DNA from: Bordetella parapertussis
GTDB lineage: Bacteria > Pseudomonadota > Gammaproteobacteria > Burkholderiales > SG8-41
Length of the DNA: 40,671 nucleotides
Assembly: GCA_945864585.1 (NCBI GenBank)
Contig: CAMBCF010000039.1
Span: forward strand, 1 to 40,671
Reading direction: 5' to 3'
Below are positions 8,654 to 16,139 of the stretch, piece by piece; the first letter of the stretch is position 1; every line of letters starts with the position of its first letter. Position numbers and translations under genes: made by a program. The notes beneath the pieces were generated by a model. The model was not told where the DNA came from, did not search any database, and was given only the letters and a program-made list of their open reading frames with translations.

Positions 8654-8753
8654 TTGTACTGTGTTACATACTGATTCCCTCCCCTTCAAGTGTTAGCCCT
8701 GAAGGGGAAGGAGTTTCTGGACGCCGTGCTGGACATTTTATAACACAGTGCAA
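8654..8753. repeat. MITE-like palindromic element with TTGYACTGTGTTA ends
   Basis: The element begins with TTGTACTGTGTTA (8654-8666) and ends with TAACACAGTGCAA (8741-8753), matching terminal inverted repeats (12 of 13). Inside, CTCCCCTTCAAG and CTGAAGGGGAAGGAG form a second stem. A longer relative lies at 28019-28198. It is about 100 bp, has no coding capacity, and ends 4 bp before the GTG of the aminotransferase remnant. Confidence 0.65.
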
Positions 8754-8757
8754 ATAA

Positions 8758-9069
8758 GTGATTCCACGCAAACGCATCGACATCGGTTGGGCTGACCTTG
8801 CGAGCGGCGTGCTGGCGTGCATGGCGCCGGGTGATGCTTCGGCGGTGCGCGCAGGCATGGAAGCGGCGTGGGATGCGCGTGCCAACCTCGCGTGTTTGTC
8901 GGTGCGCAGCGGATTTGATGCGTGCGCAGCCGAGGCGACGCGCGCTTTTTCCCGCTTGATTTATCTGCCCGCGCACGAGGGCATGAGTGGCGCAGACATC
9001 GGGCGGCTGGCTGAGGCAATGGCCGAATTCGAGCAGCAACACAAGGCGCCGGCACATCAACAGCGATAG
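8758..9069 (+). pseudogene. Internally deleted PLP-dependent aminotransferase (DegT-like) remnant
   Basis: This frame encodes 103 residues. The first ~55 (MIPRKRIDIGWADLASGVLA through CLSVRSGFDAC) resemble the N-terminus of a DegT/DnrJ-type aminotransferase. The last ~45 (AFSRLIYLPAHEGMSGADI and RLAEAMAEF) resemble its extreme C-terminus. The catalytic core, including the PLP lysine, is absent, so an in-frame deletion of roughly 250 or more residues is inferred. The GTG start lies 4 bp after a palindromic element, and an ACAGGAT repeat follows the stop directly. A genuine small protein cannot be excluded. The family assignment is from memory of the pattern and needs a search. Confidence 0.5.
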
Positions 9070-9133
9070 ACAGGATGAACAGGATTAACAGGATAGACCA
9101 GGATGAAGGTTTTATCCTGTTGATCCTGTAAAT
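9070..9133. repeat. ACAGGAT direct/inverted repeat
   Basis: The unit ACAGGAT recurs at about 9-base spacing (ACAGGATGA, ACAGGATTA, ACAGGATAG, then ACCAGGATG). The inverted copies ATCCTGTTG and ATCCTGTA follow after AAGGTTTT. It can fold into a hairpin between two convergent genes and may terminate transcription. Similar CAGGATTAACAGGAT strings are widespread intergenic repeats in proteobacteria. Confidence 0.6.
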
Positions 9134-9141
9134 CCCGTCGA

Positions 9142-10752
9142 TTAGAAGTGCCGTGACGCGGTAACCGGTTTGAGCGCCGGGTCGAGCTGCAGTTCGAGCA
9201 GGGTGTTTTGTTTGAGGTTGCTGCCCAGATGAGCGAGCGCGGTATCCATCTGCGTTGCGGTGGCGGCGGCGAGATAGCGCCAGTCATAGAGCTTTGCCAG
9301 GCCGCTGAAATCAAGCACAGGCGGTTCAATGGTAAATGATTTCAACGGCCCGCCGGCGAGCCGCGAGGCGGCTTCATTTAACGTGGCATAGCGGCGATTC
9401 GCCAATATCACCAGCAAAATGTTTGTGCCGTGATGCGCAGCGGTCCACAAGGCTTCAGAGGCATACAACGCGGACCCATCGCCGATCACCGCGACAATTT
9501 GGCGCTTATTTTTGCCCGCAGCCTGTGCGATAGCCGCACCCACTGAGGCGGCGAGTCCCCAGCCGATGCCGCCGCTGCCGTTGATCAGATACTCGCCGGC
9601 TTTGAGTTGCATCCACTGGCGCACATCCGAGGTGGAAAGGCCCGATTCATCGATCCAGATTGCGTCGCCATATTTTTGCAGTAATGCATGAATCGCCAGT
9701 GTCGGATGCAGCACGCGTGGTTTACGCGCGGGCAGAGCGAGTGCTGCGCGTGCAGGCTGGCGTCGCCTGCTGCGCGAGCCGAGTGCTGCCGTAATCGCGG
9801 CGAGCGCGGGTTTCAGGTGGGTCACCGTCGCCAGCGCGTATTCTCCATCCGGCGCGGTGGCCGACGCATCATGGCCCAGCCACGCTTTCGGTTGCGGCAG
9901 TTGCGCTTCGCTGTAGAGCGTATTGCGCAGACCACGGCCACCGACGAAAAGCAGTGTGTCGTGCGCGGCAAGGCGATCCGCCACCTGCTTCAGATTCGGC
10001 GGCAGATACCCTGCGTACGCCGCTGAGCTGCTGGCGATAGGCAGCACGCCGGTGTAGGGTGCGGCATAGACCGGCGCGCCCAGCGCCACAGCGAGTGTTT
10101 CAAGTTCGCTGCTGGCGTTGTCCCAATGCACCTCTTCGGCGGCGATGATGGCGGGCGTTTTCGCGGCGGCGAGAAATTTTGCGTAGGCGCCGACTTGATC
10201 CTGCGCCAGCGTAGCCAGCGACATCGGCGTTACGGTCGAGGGCTTTGCGTCAATAGCGGTTTCCAGCAGGTCCGGCGGACAGATCAGCGCCACCGGGCCG
10301 AACGGCGGCGTCAGGGCCGTGCGCAATGCGCGGCGGATATTGGCGGCGGCATCAAAGGTGGTGTTGAGCATGAACACCGCTTTGCACACTGCGCCCGCCA
10401 TTTTCTCCAGCGGGCCCCACAGTATCGGATGGGTATGCAGAAAGCGCCGGTCTTGCCCGCCGACCAGCACCAGCAGCGGTGTGCCCGCGATGCCTGCGGT
10501 GTAGAGCGTGCCCATGCCGTTGCCAAGGCCAGGTGCGACATGCAGATTGACCACGCCCAGCGAGCGCGTGGCGCGCGCGTAGCCGTCGGCCATCGGCACC
10601 GCGGAAACTTCCGACAGCGCGACCACGTAGTTGAGTTTGTTGCGCTGCTCGCAGGCCTTGACCAGCGGCAGCTCCGTGGTGCCGGGATTACCGAAGATAT
10701 GCGAGACCCCGTTTTGCTCCAGTGTTTGCAGCAGAAATGCTGATATTTTCAT
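9142..10752 (-). CDS. Thiamine-pyrophosphate enzyme, benzoylformate decarboxylase/acetolactate synthase-like
   Basis: This 536-residue protein has the three domains of the TPP enzyme family. The N-terminal pyrimidine-binding domain contains GNPGTTELP near residues 21-29 and the catalytic Glu48 in ALSEVSAVPMADGYARA. The C-terminal pyrophosphate domain has IGDGS starting near residue 423 and ends the cofactor motif in ANRRY. NLHVAPGLGN retains a His at the position of benzoylformate decarboxylase His70, but the second active-site His of that enzyme is not evident, and Ser26 is a Thr. It is therefore probably a 2-keto-acid decarboxylase or carboligase of unknown substrate. It lies 27 bp downstream of a Bug gene and is probably co-transcribed with it, suggesting that the Bug ligand feeds this enzyme. 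Confidence 0.88.
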   Translation of the reverse strand: MKISAFLLQTLEQNGVSHIFGNPGTTELPLVKACEQRNKLNYVVALSEVSAVPMADGYARATRSLGVVNLHVAPGLGNGMGTLYTAGIAGTPLLVLVGGQDRRFLHTHPILWGPLEKMAGAVCKAVFMLNTTFDAAANIRRALRTALTPPFGPVALICPPDLLETAIDAKPSTVTPMSLATLAQDQVGAYAKFLAAAKTPAIIAAEEVHWDNASSELETLAVALGAPVYAAPYTGVLPIASSSAAYAGYLPPNLKQVADRLAAHDTLLFVGGRGLRNTLYSEAQLPQPKAWLGHDASATAPDGEYALATVTHLKPALAAITAALGSRSRRRQPARAALALPARKPRVLHPTLAIHALLQKYGDAIWIDESGLSTSDVRQWMQLKAGEYLINGSGGIGWGLAASVGAAIAQAAGKNKRQIVAVIGDGSALYASEALWTAAHHGTNILLVILANRRYATLNEAASRLAGGPLKSFTIEPPVLDFSGLAKLYDWRYLAAATATQMDTALAHLGSNLKQNTLLELQLDPALKPVTASRHF

Positions 10753-10779
10753 TTAATAACAATAACTTATGTAATGTTT

Positions 10780-11736
10780 TTAATCGGCGCGCATGCCGCT
10801 GTCTTTGACGACTTTGGCCCAGCGCTTCGCTTCGGATTGAATGAATGCGCGAAACTCCGCAGGTGAATTCGCTACGACATCGGTCGCGTCTTTGGCGAAG
10901 CGATCCACCATCTCAGGCGCGCGTGCCGCTTTGACAATAACGTTGCTGATGGCGTTGACCAGCGCGGGTGGCGTCGAAGCGGGCGCCAGCACACCGACCC
11001 AGCTTGCGAATTCATATCCAGGTACTGCTTCTGCGGCAGAGGCAATTTGGGGCAACGCGGGCAGACGTTTGCTGCTGGTGATCGCCAGCGCGCGCATGCG
11101 CCCCGCGTTGACGTGCGGCATCACCGCGCTCACGGCGAGCGCGCTTAAATCCGCTTCGCCGCCCAGCACTGCGGTGAGTGCGGGGCCGCCGCCTTTGTAC
11201 GGAATGTGCAGCATTTTTACACCGGCCATGCCCGCCAACAATTCCACGGCGACATGCAGGTTGCTGGCGTTGCCCGACGACGAGTAAGTGATTTTTCCCG
11301 GCTGTGCTTTCGCCATCGCAATCAGTTCCCTGACCGTCTTCGCCGGCACCGACGGATGCACCACCAGTAAATACGGCGATGTGACAACCAGCGAAATGGG
11401 CGCAAGGTCCTTTTCGTAATCGTAAGACATCTTGCCCAGCATCGACGGGTTAATCACCATCGGCAGCGATTGCAACAGCAGCGTATAGCCGTCGCCGGGG
11501 CTGCGTGCCACCATCTCGCTGCCTACGCTGGTCAAGCCGCCGGTGCGGTTATCGATGATCACGGTGTGTCCGGTTTGTTCGGTCATCTTTTGTCCGAGCA
11601 GGCGGCCTACCACGTCGACGATGCCGCCCGGCGGCACGGGAACGACCATGCGTATGGGTTTGACGGGATAGTTTTGCGCGTTTGCGGTGCAGGCGATTGA
11701 GAACGCTAGAAGCGGGAACAGAGATCGCAGATTCAT
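10780..11736 (-). CDS. Bug/TctC-family binding protein
   Basis: A 318-residue periplasmic binding protein. The start at 11736 gives a normal signal peptide (MNLRSLFPLLAFSIACTANA). An upstream ATG at 11772 would add 12 residues and no useful signal. Hallmarks are YPVKPIRMVVPVPPGG, VIIDNRTGG, LLQSLPMVINPSM, HIPYKGGGPALTAVLGGE, and a closing segment with KRWAKVVKDSGMR. It is full length. It is followed at 27 bp by the TPP decarboxylase, most likely in one operon. The ligand is unknown, though a carboxylate that enters the decarboxylase reaction is plausible. Confidence 0.93.
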   Translation of the reverse strand: MNLRSLFPLLAFSIACTANAQNYPVKPIRMVVPVPPGGIVDVVGRLLGQKMTEQTGHTVIIDNRTGGLTSVGSEMVARSPGDGYTLLLQSLPMVINPSMLGKMSYDYEKDLAPISLVVTSPYLLVVHPSVPAKTVRELIAMAKAQPGKITYSSSGNASNLHVAVELLAGMAGVKMLHIPYKGGGPALTAVLGGEADLSALAVSAVMPHVNAGRMRALAITSSKRLPALPQIASAAEAVPGYEFASWVGVLAPASTPPALVNAISNVIVKAARAPEMVDRFAKDATDVVANSPAEFRAFIQSEAKRWAKVVKDSGMRAD

Positions 11737-11965
11737 GGTTGTATTTTCGCAGATGCTGATTGGTGTTCTCATCGTCTTTTTACCGCCATCGGTTTAAAGA
11801 GTATAGCGCTGGCTCGGACGCCCCCGCAACGCCGCAATGAATCCTTGCGATCGCATCCCTTTGGTGAGAAGCAGCTTGTCGGGGTGGGTGGTCACAATAA
11901 GCCGGACAGATTGTCAGATTGCCCGGCAACCATGTCTGTAAACAAGCCTGCAAGGAGAAATACTC

Positions 11966-12109
11966 ATGCCAGTGCAAATTCCTCGACCAGTTGGTGTCGC
12001 GCCTTTTCGGCAAAACGTTGGGTACAACTTGACCGTAGGTAGTCGTAGATCCCTATTGCAATATAATGGAAGTATGATATCATATGGCAAAGTATTCAAT
12101 ATGATATAA
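11966..12109 (+). CDS. Possible 47-residue small protein
   Basis: The region 11773-12147 holds no large gene. The best small frame starts with ATG at 11966, preceded by AAGGAG 8 bases upstream, and runs 47 codons to TAA at 12107-12109. The product starts MPVQIPRPVGVAPFRQNVGY and has no recognised domain or signal. Its last third overlaps an AT-rich palindromic stretch that looks like a promoter and operator, so the frame may be accidental. Composition and Shine-Dalgarno are the only support. Confidence 0.22.
   Translation: MPVQIPRPVGVAPFRQNVGYNLTVGSRRSLLQYNGSMISYGKVFNMI
12062..12107 (+). promoter_or_regulatory. AT-rich promoter/operator with three TATGATAT half-sites
   Basis: TATAAT at 12062-12067 is a perfect -10 box. 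Just downstream, TATGATATCATA (12073-12084) is a perfect 12-bp palindrome, and a third TATGATAT half-site follows at 12100-12107. No good -35 at 17 bp was seen. Sites of this kind, close to an RHH-type gene, are usual for autoregulated operons, so repression by the product of the gene at 12148 is inferred. Confidence 0.5.
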
Positions 12110-12147
12110 ATATTACAATGGCTGCCATATTAATCATAGGAATAACT

Positions 12148-12558
12148 GTGCCCGTGCCCAATATCCGCATTACCGATCATCTGTATAGACGGCTTGAAGC
12201 GCTGGCAAGCGGATTTGATACTCCCGCCCGCGTAATTGAGCGGCTACTAGATGAACACCATCCGCTTCAAGATGAAAACCTGGTGCCAGCGCTAGCGGCC
12301 ACGCCGCCTCGGAAGCCGAAATTGATTTTCTATCCGCAAGATGAAGCGGCGTTCAAAGAACTCCTTCTGGAGAGTCAGCAGGCCCACGTCCGTTTGCATA
12401 AGAAGGACGGAACTGCAGAATTCAAGACGTGGGATGCTTCGCGCTTTACCACAACTTCCAATTTACGAGCTAATCTTTGGTCGGGGTATCTCAGGGGTTG
12501 GGCCGATAGAGGAATCGTTAAGGCTGAGTTTGCGATTGATCCGAAGGACCTGGAGTGA
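12148..12558 (+). CDS. Ribbon-helix-helix-like small regulatory protein
   Basis: From GTG 12148 (AGGA 7 bases upstream) the product is 136 residues; an in-frame ATG at 12118 would add ten and lacks a Shine-Dalgarno. The N-terminus MPVPNIRITDHLYRRLEALA is a strand-helix pattern like ribbon-helix-helix or SeqA-type proteins. The C-terminal part, with KLIFYPQDEAAFKELLLES and NLWSGYLRGWADRGIVKAEF, has no family I can name. The terminal GTGA overlaps the start of a short, truncated frame, which resembles the coupled layout of a toxin-antitoxin or restriction-linked pair. The upstream TATGATAT sites could be its operator. Base composition is more AT-rich than in neighbouring genes, consistent with recent acquisition. 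Confidence 0.6.
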   Translation: MPVPNIRITDHLYRRLEALASGFDTPARVIERLLDEHHPLQDENLVPALAATPPRKPKLIFYPQDEAAFKELLLESQQAHVRLHKKDGTAEFKTWDASRFTTTSNLRANLWSGYLRGWADRGIVKAEFAIDPKDLE

Positions 12559-12647
12559 AAACAGTGGATAACTTCAAGCGCGAAAAAATCATCGACCGCC
12601 TACCAGCCCGTGGAAACTCTCTCGCCCGCCTTGGGGCGGGATCGTGA
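12555..12647 (+). pseudogene. Truncated partner gene fragment
   Basis: A GTG at 12555 overlaps the stop of the previous gene by three bases and opens a 30-codon frame starting MKTVDNFKREKIIDRLPARG. The frame stops inside a C/G-rich palindrome (CGCCCGCCTTGGGGCGGG). The translationally coupled start suggests a former second gene cut off by the repeat. The original product is not identifiable from 20 residues. Confidence 0.4.
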
Positions 12648-12688
12648 AGTGGAGATGTGTAGATACGTATGCTCCGACGGCGAAAGAG
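12615..12688. repeat. Half of a palindromic intergenic element
   Basis: The stretch includes the stem CGCCCGCCTTGGGGCGGG, then GTGGAGATGTGTAGATACGT. It resembles the GAGATGTGTAAATACCGATG arm of the element at 19700-19830, so it is probably a diverged or partial copy. It separates the truncated frame from the convergent Bug gene. Confidence 0.4.
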
Positions 12689-12690
12689 CA

Positions 12691-13641
12691 TTACTGTGAT
12701 TTCTTCAGACCGATGACCTGCATGAGTTTTGCGAGTTCGGCATCTTCCTTCGCCATCAGCGCGCCAAATTCAGCGGCGGGCATGAACGCAGGTTTCACGT
12801 AAAGCTTTTCGCTGGCACTGGTGAACTCGGCGCTGTGCACCGTCTGCCGTATGGCGTTTTCCAGCATCGCGATCACGGCTTTTGGTGTGCCCTTGGGCAC
12901 AGCAATGCCGCGCCACGCATCGATTGCGACCCGGTGGCCGAGTTCCTGTGCGGTGGGCACATCGGGCAGCAGTGCGTCACGCTGCGCCGACACCACCGTG
13001 AGTATGCGCACGGCGCCGGCTTTCAATTGCCCGGCGATCGCACCGGGCAGCAGTACCAGCACATCCACATGACCGCCCATCAGCGCCGGCACCACTTGTG
13101 CTGCGGCGTAAGGCACGTCGTTGCCCTCGGCGCCGGCGCTCTTGAACAAGGCCACGCTGGTGATGTGGGTGTGGCTGCCGATACCTGAATTGGCGACGGT
13201 GATCTTGCCGGGTTGTGCTTTCATGTCGGCAACCAGTTCCTGAAACGTTTTCCATTTCGCCGCTGCGCGCACTGCGATCAGCGGTGATTCGATCAGCACA
13301 CGCGCCACCGGGTCGAAAGCTCTGTAGTCAATATTCATTTGTCCGGAATGAAACGCGGTTGAAACCGAGTTGGAATTCCACACCAGCGCGTAGCCGTCGG
13401 CGTTGCGTCCGGCCACATACTTATAGCCGATGGCGCCACCCGCACCGGGACGATTCACCACGATGACGTTGGCGCCGAGCAGCTTCGACATGCCCTGCGA
13501 CAGCAGGCGCGCGGTGACGTCGGCAGATGAGCCGGCGGGAAACAGCACGGTCATTTCGAGGTTGGTGCGTTTGGGGTAGGGGTCCTGGGCGTGAGACGAA
13601 GGCGCGCCAAACGCGATTGCGAACAAAGCAAGACGAAACAT
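12691..13641 (-). CDS. Bug/TctC-family binding protein
   Basis: The likely product is 316 residues, starting MFRLALFAIAFGAPSSHAQ at 13641, a normal signal peptide. The open frame extends 57 codons further upstream, but that part lies in a palindromic repeat (13651-13788) and is not protein-like. Family motifs include VLFPAGSSADVTARLLSQG, VVNRPGAGGAIGYKYVAG and VPTAQELGHRV. The pocket region differs from the other Bugs here (NDVPYAAAQVVPALMGG), so a different ligand is likely. No catabolic gene is co-oriented directly downstream. Confidence 0.88.
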   Translation of the reverse strand: MFRLALFAIAFGAPSSHAQDPYPKRTNLEMTVLFPAGSSADVTARLLSQGMSKLLGANVIVVNRPGAGGAIGYKYVAGRNADGYALVWNSNSVSTAFHSGQMNIDYRAFDPVARVLIESPLIAVRAAAKWKTFQELVADMKAQPGKITVANSGIGSHTHITSVALFKSAGAEGNDVPYAAAQVVPALMGGHVDVLVLLPGAIAGQLKAGAVRILTVVSAQRDALLPDVPTAQELGHRVAIDAWRGIAVPKGTPKAVIAMLENAIRQTVHSAEFTSASEKLYVKPAFMPAAEFGALMAKEDAELAKLMQVIGLKKSQ

Positions 13642-13650
13642 CCACACCGA

Positions 13651-13788
13651 CCCGTCATTCCGGCGTACGCCGGTATCTCCTTCCCCTTGGGGGAAGGTAG
13701 GATGGGGCATGTCTTCCTGGCGAAGCCTATTATTCAGCGGCTGGCGCCGTTTGCACGCACTGGATACTGGCGTGCGCCAGTATGACGG
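13651..13788. repeat. CATTCCGGCG-type element with imperfect terminal inverted repeats
   Basis: Left end CCCGTCATTCCGGCGTACG (from 13651) contains the perfect palindrome CCGGCGTACGCCGG (13660-13673). The right end contains ATACTGGCG...CGCCAGTAT and TATGACGG, which read in reverse match the left end imperfectly. The 138-bp element also holds CTTCCCCTTGGGGGAAGG. CGTCATTCCGGCG-type repeats are common dispersed elements in proteobacteria. Confidence 0.6.
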
Positions 13789-13830
13789 TATTGAGTTATT
13801 GGCGATTTTCATTCTGTATACCCCGTTGAA

Positions 13831-14847
13831 TCAGGCAGTTGGGTCTGCCAGAATTTCCGCAACTTCCACGCGCCGCCCCTCATGCGCCGAGCGTATGCCC
13901 GCGCGCATCACCGCCAGCGACAGCGTGGCTTTCTCACCATCGACTTCGGGCGCGCCTTGTCCGCGCACCGCAGCCGCGAATTCCTCCAGTTGATCGACGA
14001 ACGTGTCGATCTTGCTGTAACCCACGGCTTCGGGTTTTTGCGCGCCGCGTTTCAGCCAGCGCAAGCCGCTGTGCAAATCATAATACGCACTCGCGTCCTT
14101 GCCATAGATGTTCATCAGATAGTATTCGGATGCCGAAGCGTAACTCGCATTCACCGTGGACAGCGCGCCGTTTTCATGTTCAAGAATCAGGCTCGCGACA
14201 TCGGGATTATCACCGGGCAGCACCAATTGCGCCGAGCGCCCGCTGACCGCTTTCACTGGCCCCATCAGATAAGTGAGCACATCGACATAGTGAATGCCGA
14301 TTTGCAGCATCACGCCGCCGGGCATGCCCGACGCCTGATAGCGCCATGAACTCAGATCTATTTTGCCGAGCCGGTCGCGGCTGATATTGCTCTCGGCATT
14401 GACCAGTGTGCCGAATAGGCCGGCGTCGATTTGTTGCCTGATCCAGCGGAACTGGCCTTCGCGCCGCCGCTGGTAGCCCATGCCCAGCACCACGCCCGCT
14501 TGGCGGCAGGCCTCGGTCAGCGCGCGGCCATCGGCCACGGTATTGGCGATGGGTTTGTCGAGGAACACATGTTTGCCAGCCTGCGCCGCGGCGATGGTGG
14601 TTTCTTTGTGAACGCTGTTGGGCGTGGTGTTAATGATGGCATCGATACTGGTATCCGCGAGCAGGGCCTCGTACGAGGGCGCCGCGGCACACGAATATTT
14701 TTTCGCAAAAGCGTTGCGTTTGTCCTGCGAGCGTGTGTAGCACGAGACGATGTTGATCTTGTCCGTGCGCTTGATCGCATCGGCCAGCACGTCGGACCAC
14801 CAGCCCATGCCGAGGCAGGCGACTTGTATTGGTGTTGTGGAGGTCAT
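13831..14847 (-). CDS. Gfo/Idh/MocA-family oxidoreductase
   Basis: A 338-residue NAD(P)-dependent dehydrogenase. The N-terminal Rossmann domain begins VACLGMGWWSDVLADAI (a GxGxxx variant). The family Lys is in FLDKPIA, a DKP version of the usual EKP, near residue 99. The C-terminal domain has GGVMLQIGIHYVDVLTYLMG, whose His corresponds to the catalytic His of the family. Substrates in the family are sugars, inositols, biliverdin or hydroxy acids, and sequence alone does not decide. The start overlaps the stop of the GlcG/HbpS-like gene by 4 bases (ATGA), so the two are translationally coupled. Confidence 0.9.
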   Translation of the reverse strand: MTSTTPIQVACLGMGWWSDVLADAIKRTDKINIVSCYTRSQDKRNAFAKKYSCAAAPSYEALLADTSIDAIINTTPNSVHKETTIAAAQAGKHVFLDKPIANTVADGRALTEACRQAGVVLGMGYQRRREGQFRWIRQQIDAGLFGTLVNAESNISRDRLGKIDLSSWRYQASGMPGGVMLQIGIHYVDVLTYLMGPVKAVSGRSAQLVLPGDNPDVASLILEHENGALSTVNASYASASEYYLMNIYGKDASAYYDLHSGLRWLKRGAQKPEAVGYSKIDTFVDQLEEFAAAVRGQGAPEVDGEKATLSLAVMRAGIRSAHEGRRVEVAEILADPTA

Positions 14848-15299
14848 TTATTGTCTAACAAAAACCCCGCCCCTATCGCCGCCAGCGCCGTGCGGGCGAC
14901 ACGATCATCGAATTCCCAGGTGCCGCCCGACACACCTATACCGCCGATGCATTCGCCAGCAACAATGATCGGATAGCCGCCTTCGGTGGCGGTCCAGCGG
15001 CCGGGACCGGCGGCGAGTGCCAGGCCGATGGCGTGCAGCGTGTCCAGTTCCTGCCCTTGCGCGCCTTTGGCCGTGGTCGGACGCTTGTTCGATGCTGCGC
15101 AGATAGCCTTGGTAGTGGATGAATGAACCGTATGAAAGCGCCCGCCATCCATGCGCTCCAGACTGATTAAATTACCCCCCGCGTCGGCTATCGCTACCGC
15201 TATCGGCACATTTTCCTGTTCCGCGATGCCCATCGCGGTGGACATCATTTTTCGCGCGCCGGCGAGTGTCAGGCGCTTGCTGTCCGCTACGTACGTCAT
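14844..15299 (-). CDS. GlcG/HbpS-family (DUF336) protein
   Basis: A 151-residue protein of the GlcG/HbpS family. VAIADAGGNLISLERMDG is diagnostic, followed by ATKAICAASNKRPT and GGYPIIVAGECIGGIGVSGG. Members bind heme or other ligands, or are found beside glycolate and diol utilisation genes. No signal peptide is present, so it is probably cytoplasmic. It overlaps the oxidoreductase gene by 4 bases, in one operon. The combination suggests a metabolic step on a hydroxy acid or sugar-like compound, but this is inference. Confidence 0.88.
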   Translation of the reverse strand: MTYVADSKRLTLAGARKMMSTAMGIAEQENVPIAVAIADAGGNLISLERMDGGRFHTVHSSTTKAICAASNKRPTTAKGAQGQELDTLHAIGLALAAGPGRWTATEGGYPIIVAGECIGGIGVSGGTWEFDDRVARTALAAIGAGFLLDNK

Positions 15300-15359
15300 G
15301 GTCCTGCTCCCGATGATTGAAATTCAGCTGAGCGCGCAGTATACCGAAGCCCGCAGGCG

Positions 15360-16103
15360 TTAACTTCGTTCAGACAACGGCACCCGGAACCACGCCACGA
15401 TTCCCAGCACGAGCAGCGCCGCGGCCACCCACACCATGACGCGCCACGGGCCGCCGCCACGGCGCAGGATTTCGACATTGTTCACGTAAACGGTTTCGCA
15501 GGCGCCGTTGCCGGTGTCCGAGCGCACGATGCTGGTGCCGCGCCGGAACGGCTGGCCGCCGTGATTGTGGGAATACTCGGCAAGGTAGCCGCGAAAGTGT
15601 ATCTGGTCGCCGACGCGCACCGAGCGCAATTGCCGCGCGAGCGCTGCGTCATCGGTTAAGATATGGTTATTGGATATCGCCGCTTCATCAAAAGCGGCCA
15701 TCGCAGCTTGCGATGAGGTCTGCCAGTAACAGGTGAATTGCCCGCTGGAAAAATCGATGTCGCGGTAGCTGCCGCTGATGGCATTGCGGCCCCAGATCAC
15801 GCACAGGTCGACCACGTTCAGGTGATCATTCGACTCGCGATGCAGGTAATCCGTCCAGCTGCTGCTGTCGTGCCGGCTCACCACCAGTCCGTGCAGGTCG
15901 TAGCTGTACAAGGGGTCGATGCGGTAAGTCACACCACCAACAGTGGCGGTGAGTGGCGCGTGCTGCACCTGCACCTGTTCCGGCTCCTGCCGCAGGCTTT
16001 CCACCAGCAGATCGGGTCGAGGCAGCGCATGCCGCTGTGACAATGCTGCGATCAGCAGCACCAGGCCGCAGATCAGCAGCGTCTTGACGTGGGTGCGGGA
16101 CAT
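15360..16103 (-). CDS. Uncharacterised membrane-anchored protein with two terminal helices
   Basis: A 247-residue protein with one transmembrane helix at the N-terminus (LLICGLVLLIAALS, residues 9-22) and one near the C-terminus (VMVWVAAALLVLGIVAWF). The ~180 residues between them are probably periplasmic. They contain DLHGLVVSRHDSSSWTDYLH, NVVDLCVIWGRN, QFTCYW and SIVRSDTGNGACETVYV, with three Cys. I recognise this arrangement as a recurring conserved hypothetical protein but know no function. It lies downstream of the TauD-like gene on the same strand with a 36-bp gap and could belong to that operon. Confidence 0.75.
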   Translation of the reverse strand: MSRTHVKTLLICGLVLLIAALSQRHALPRPDLLVESLRQEPEQVQVQHAPLTATVGGVTYRIDPLYSYDLHGLVVSRHDSSSWTDYLHRESNDHLNVVDLCVIWGRNAISGSYRDIDFSSGQFTCYWQTSSQAAMAAFDEAAISNNHILTDDAALARQLRSVRVGDQIHFRGYLAEYSHNHGGQPFRRGTSIVRSDTGNGACETVYVNNVEILRRGGGPWRVMVWVAAALLVLGIVAWFRVPLSERS

Positions 16104-16139
16104 CGGCGGCGCTGCTGGAATGGCTCATCGAATACGACT

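Noticed and set aside
13642-13812. 57-codon N-terminal extension of the third Bug protein
   Set aside because: Encoded by a palindromic repeat; the signal peptide begins at 13641.
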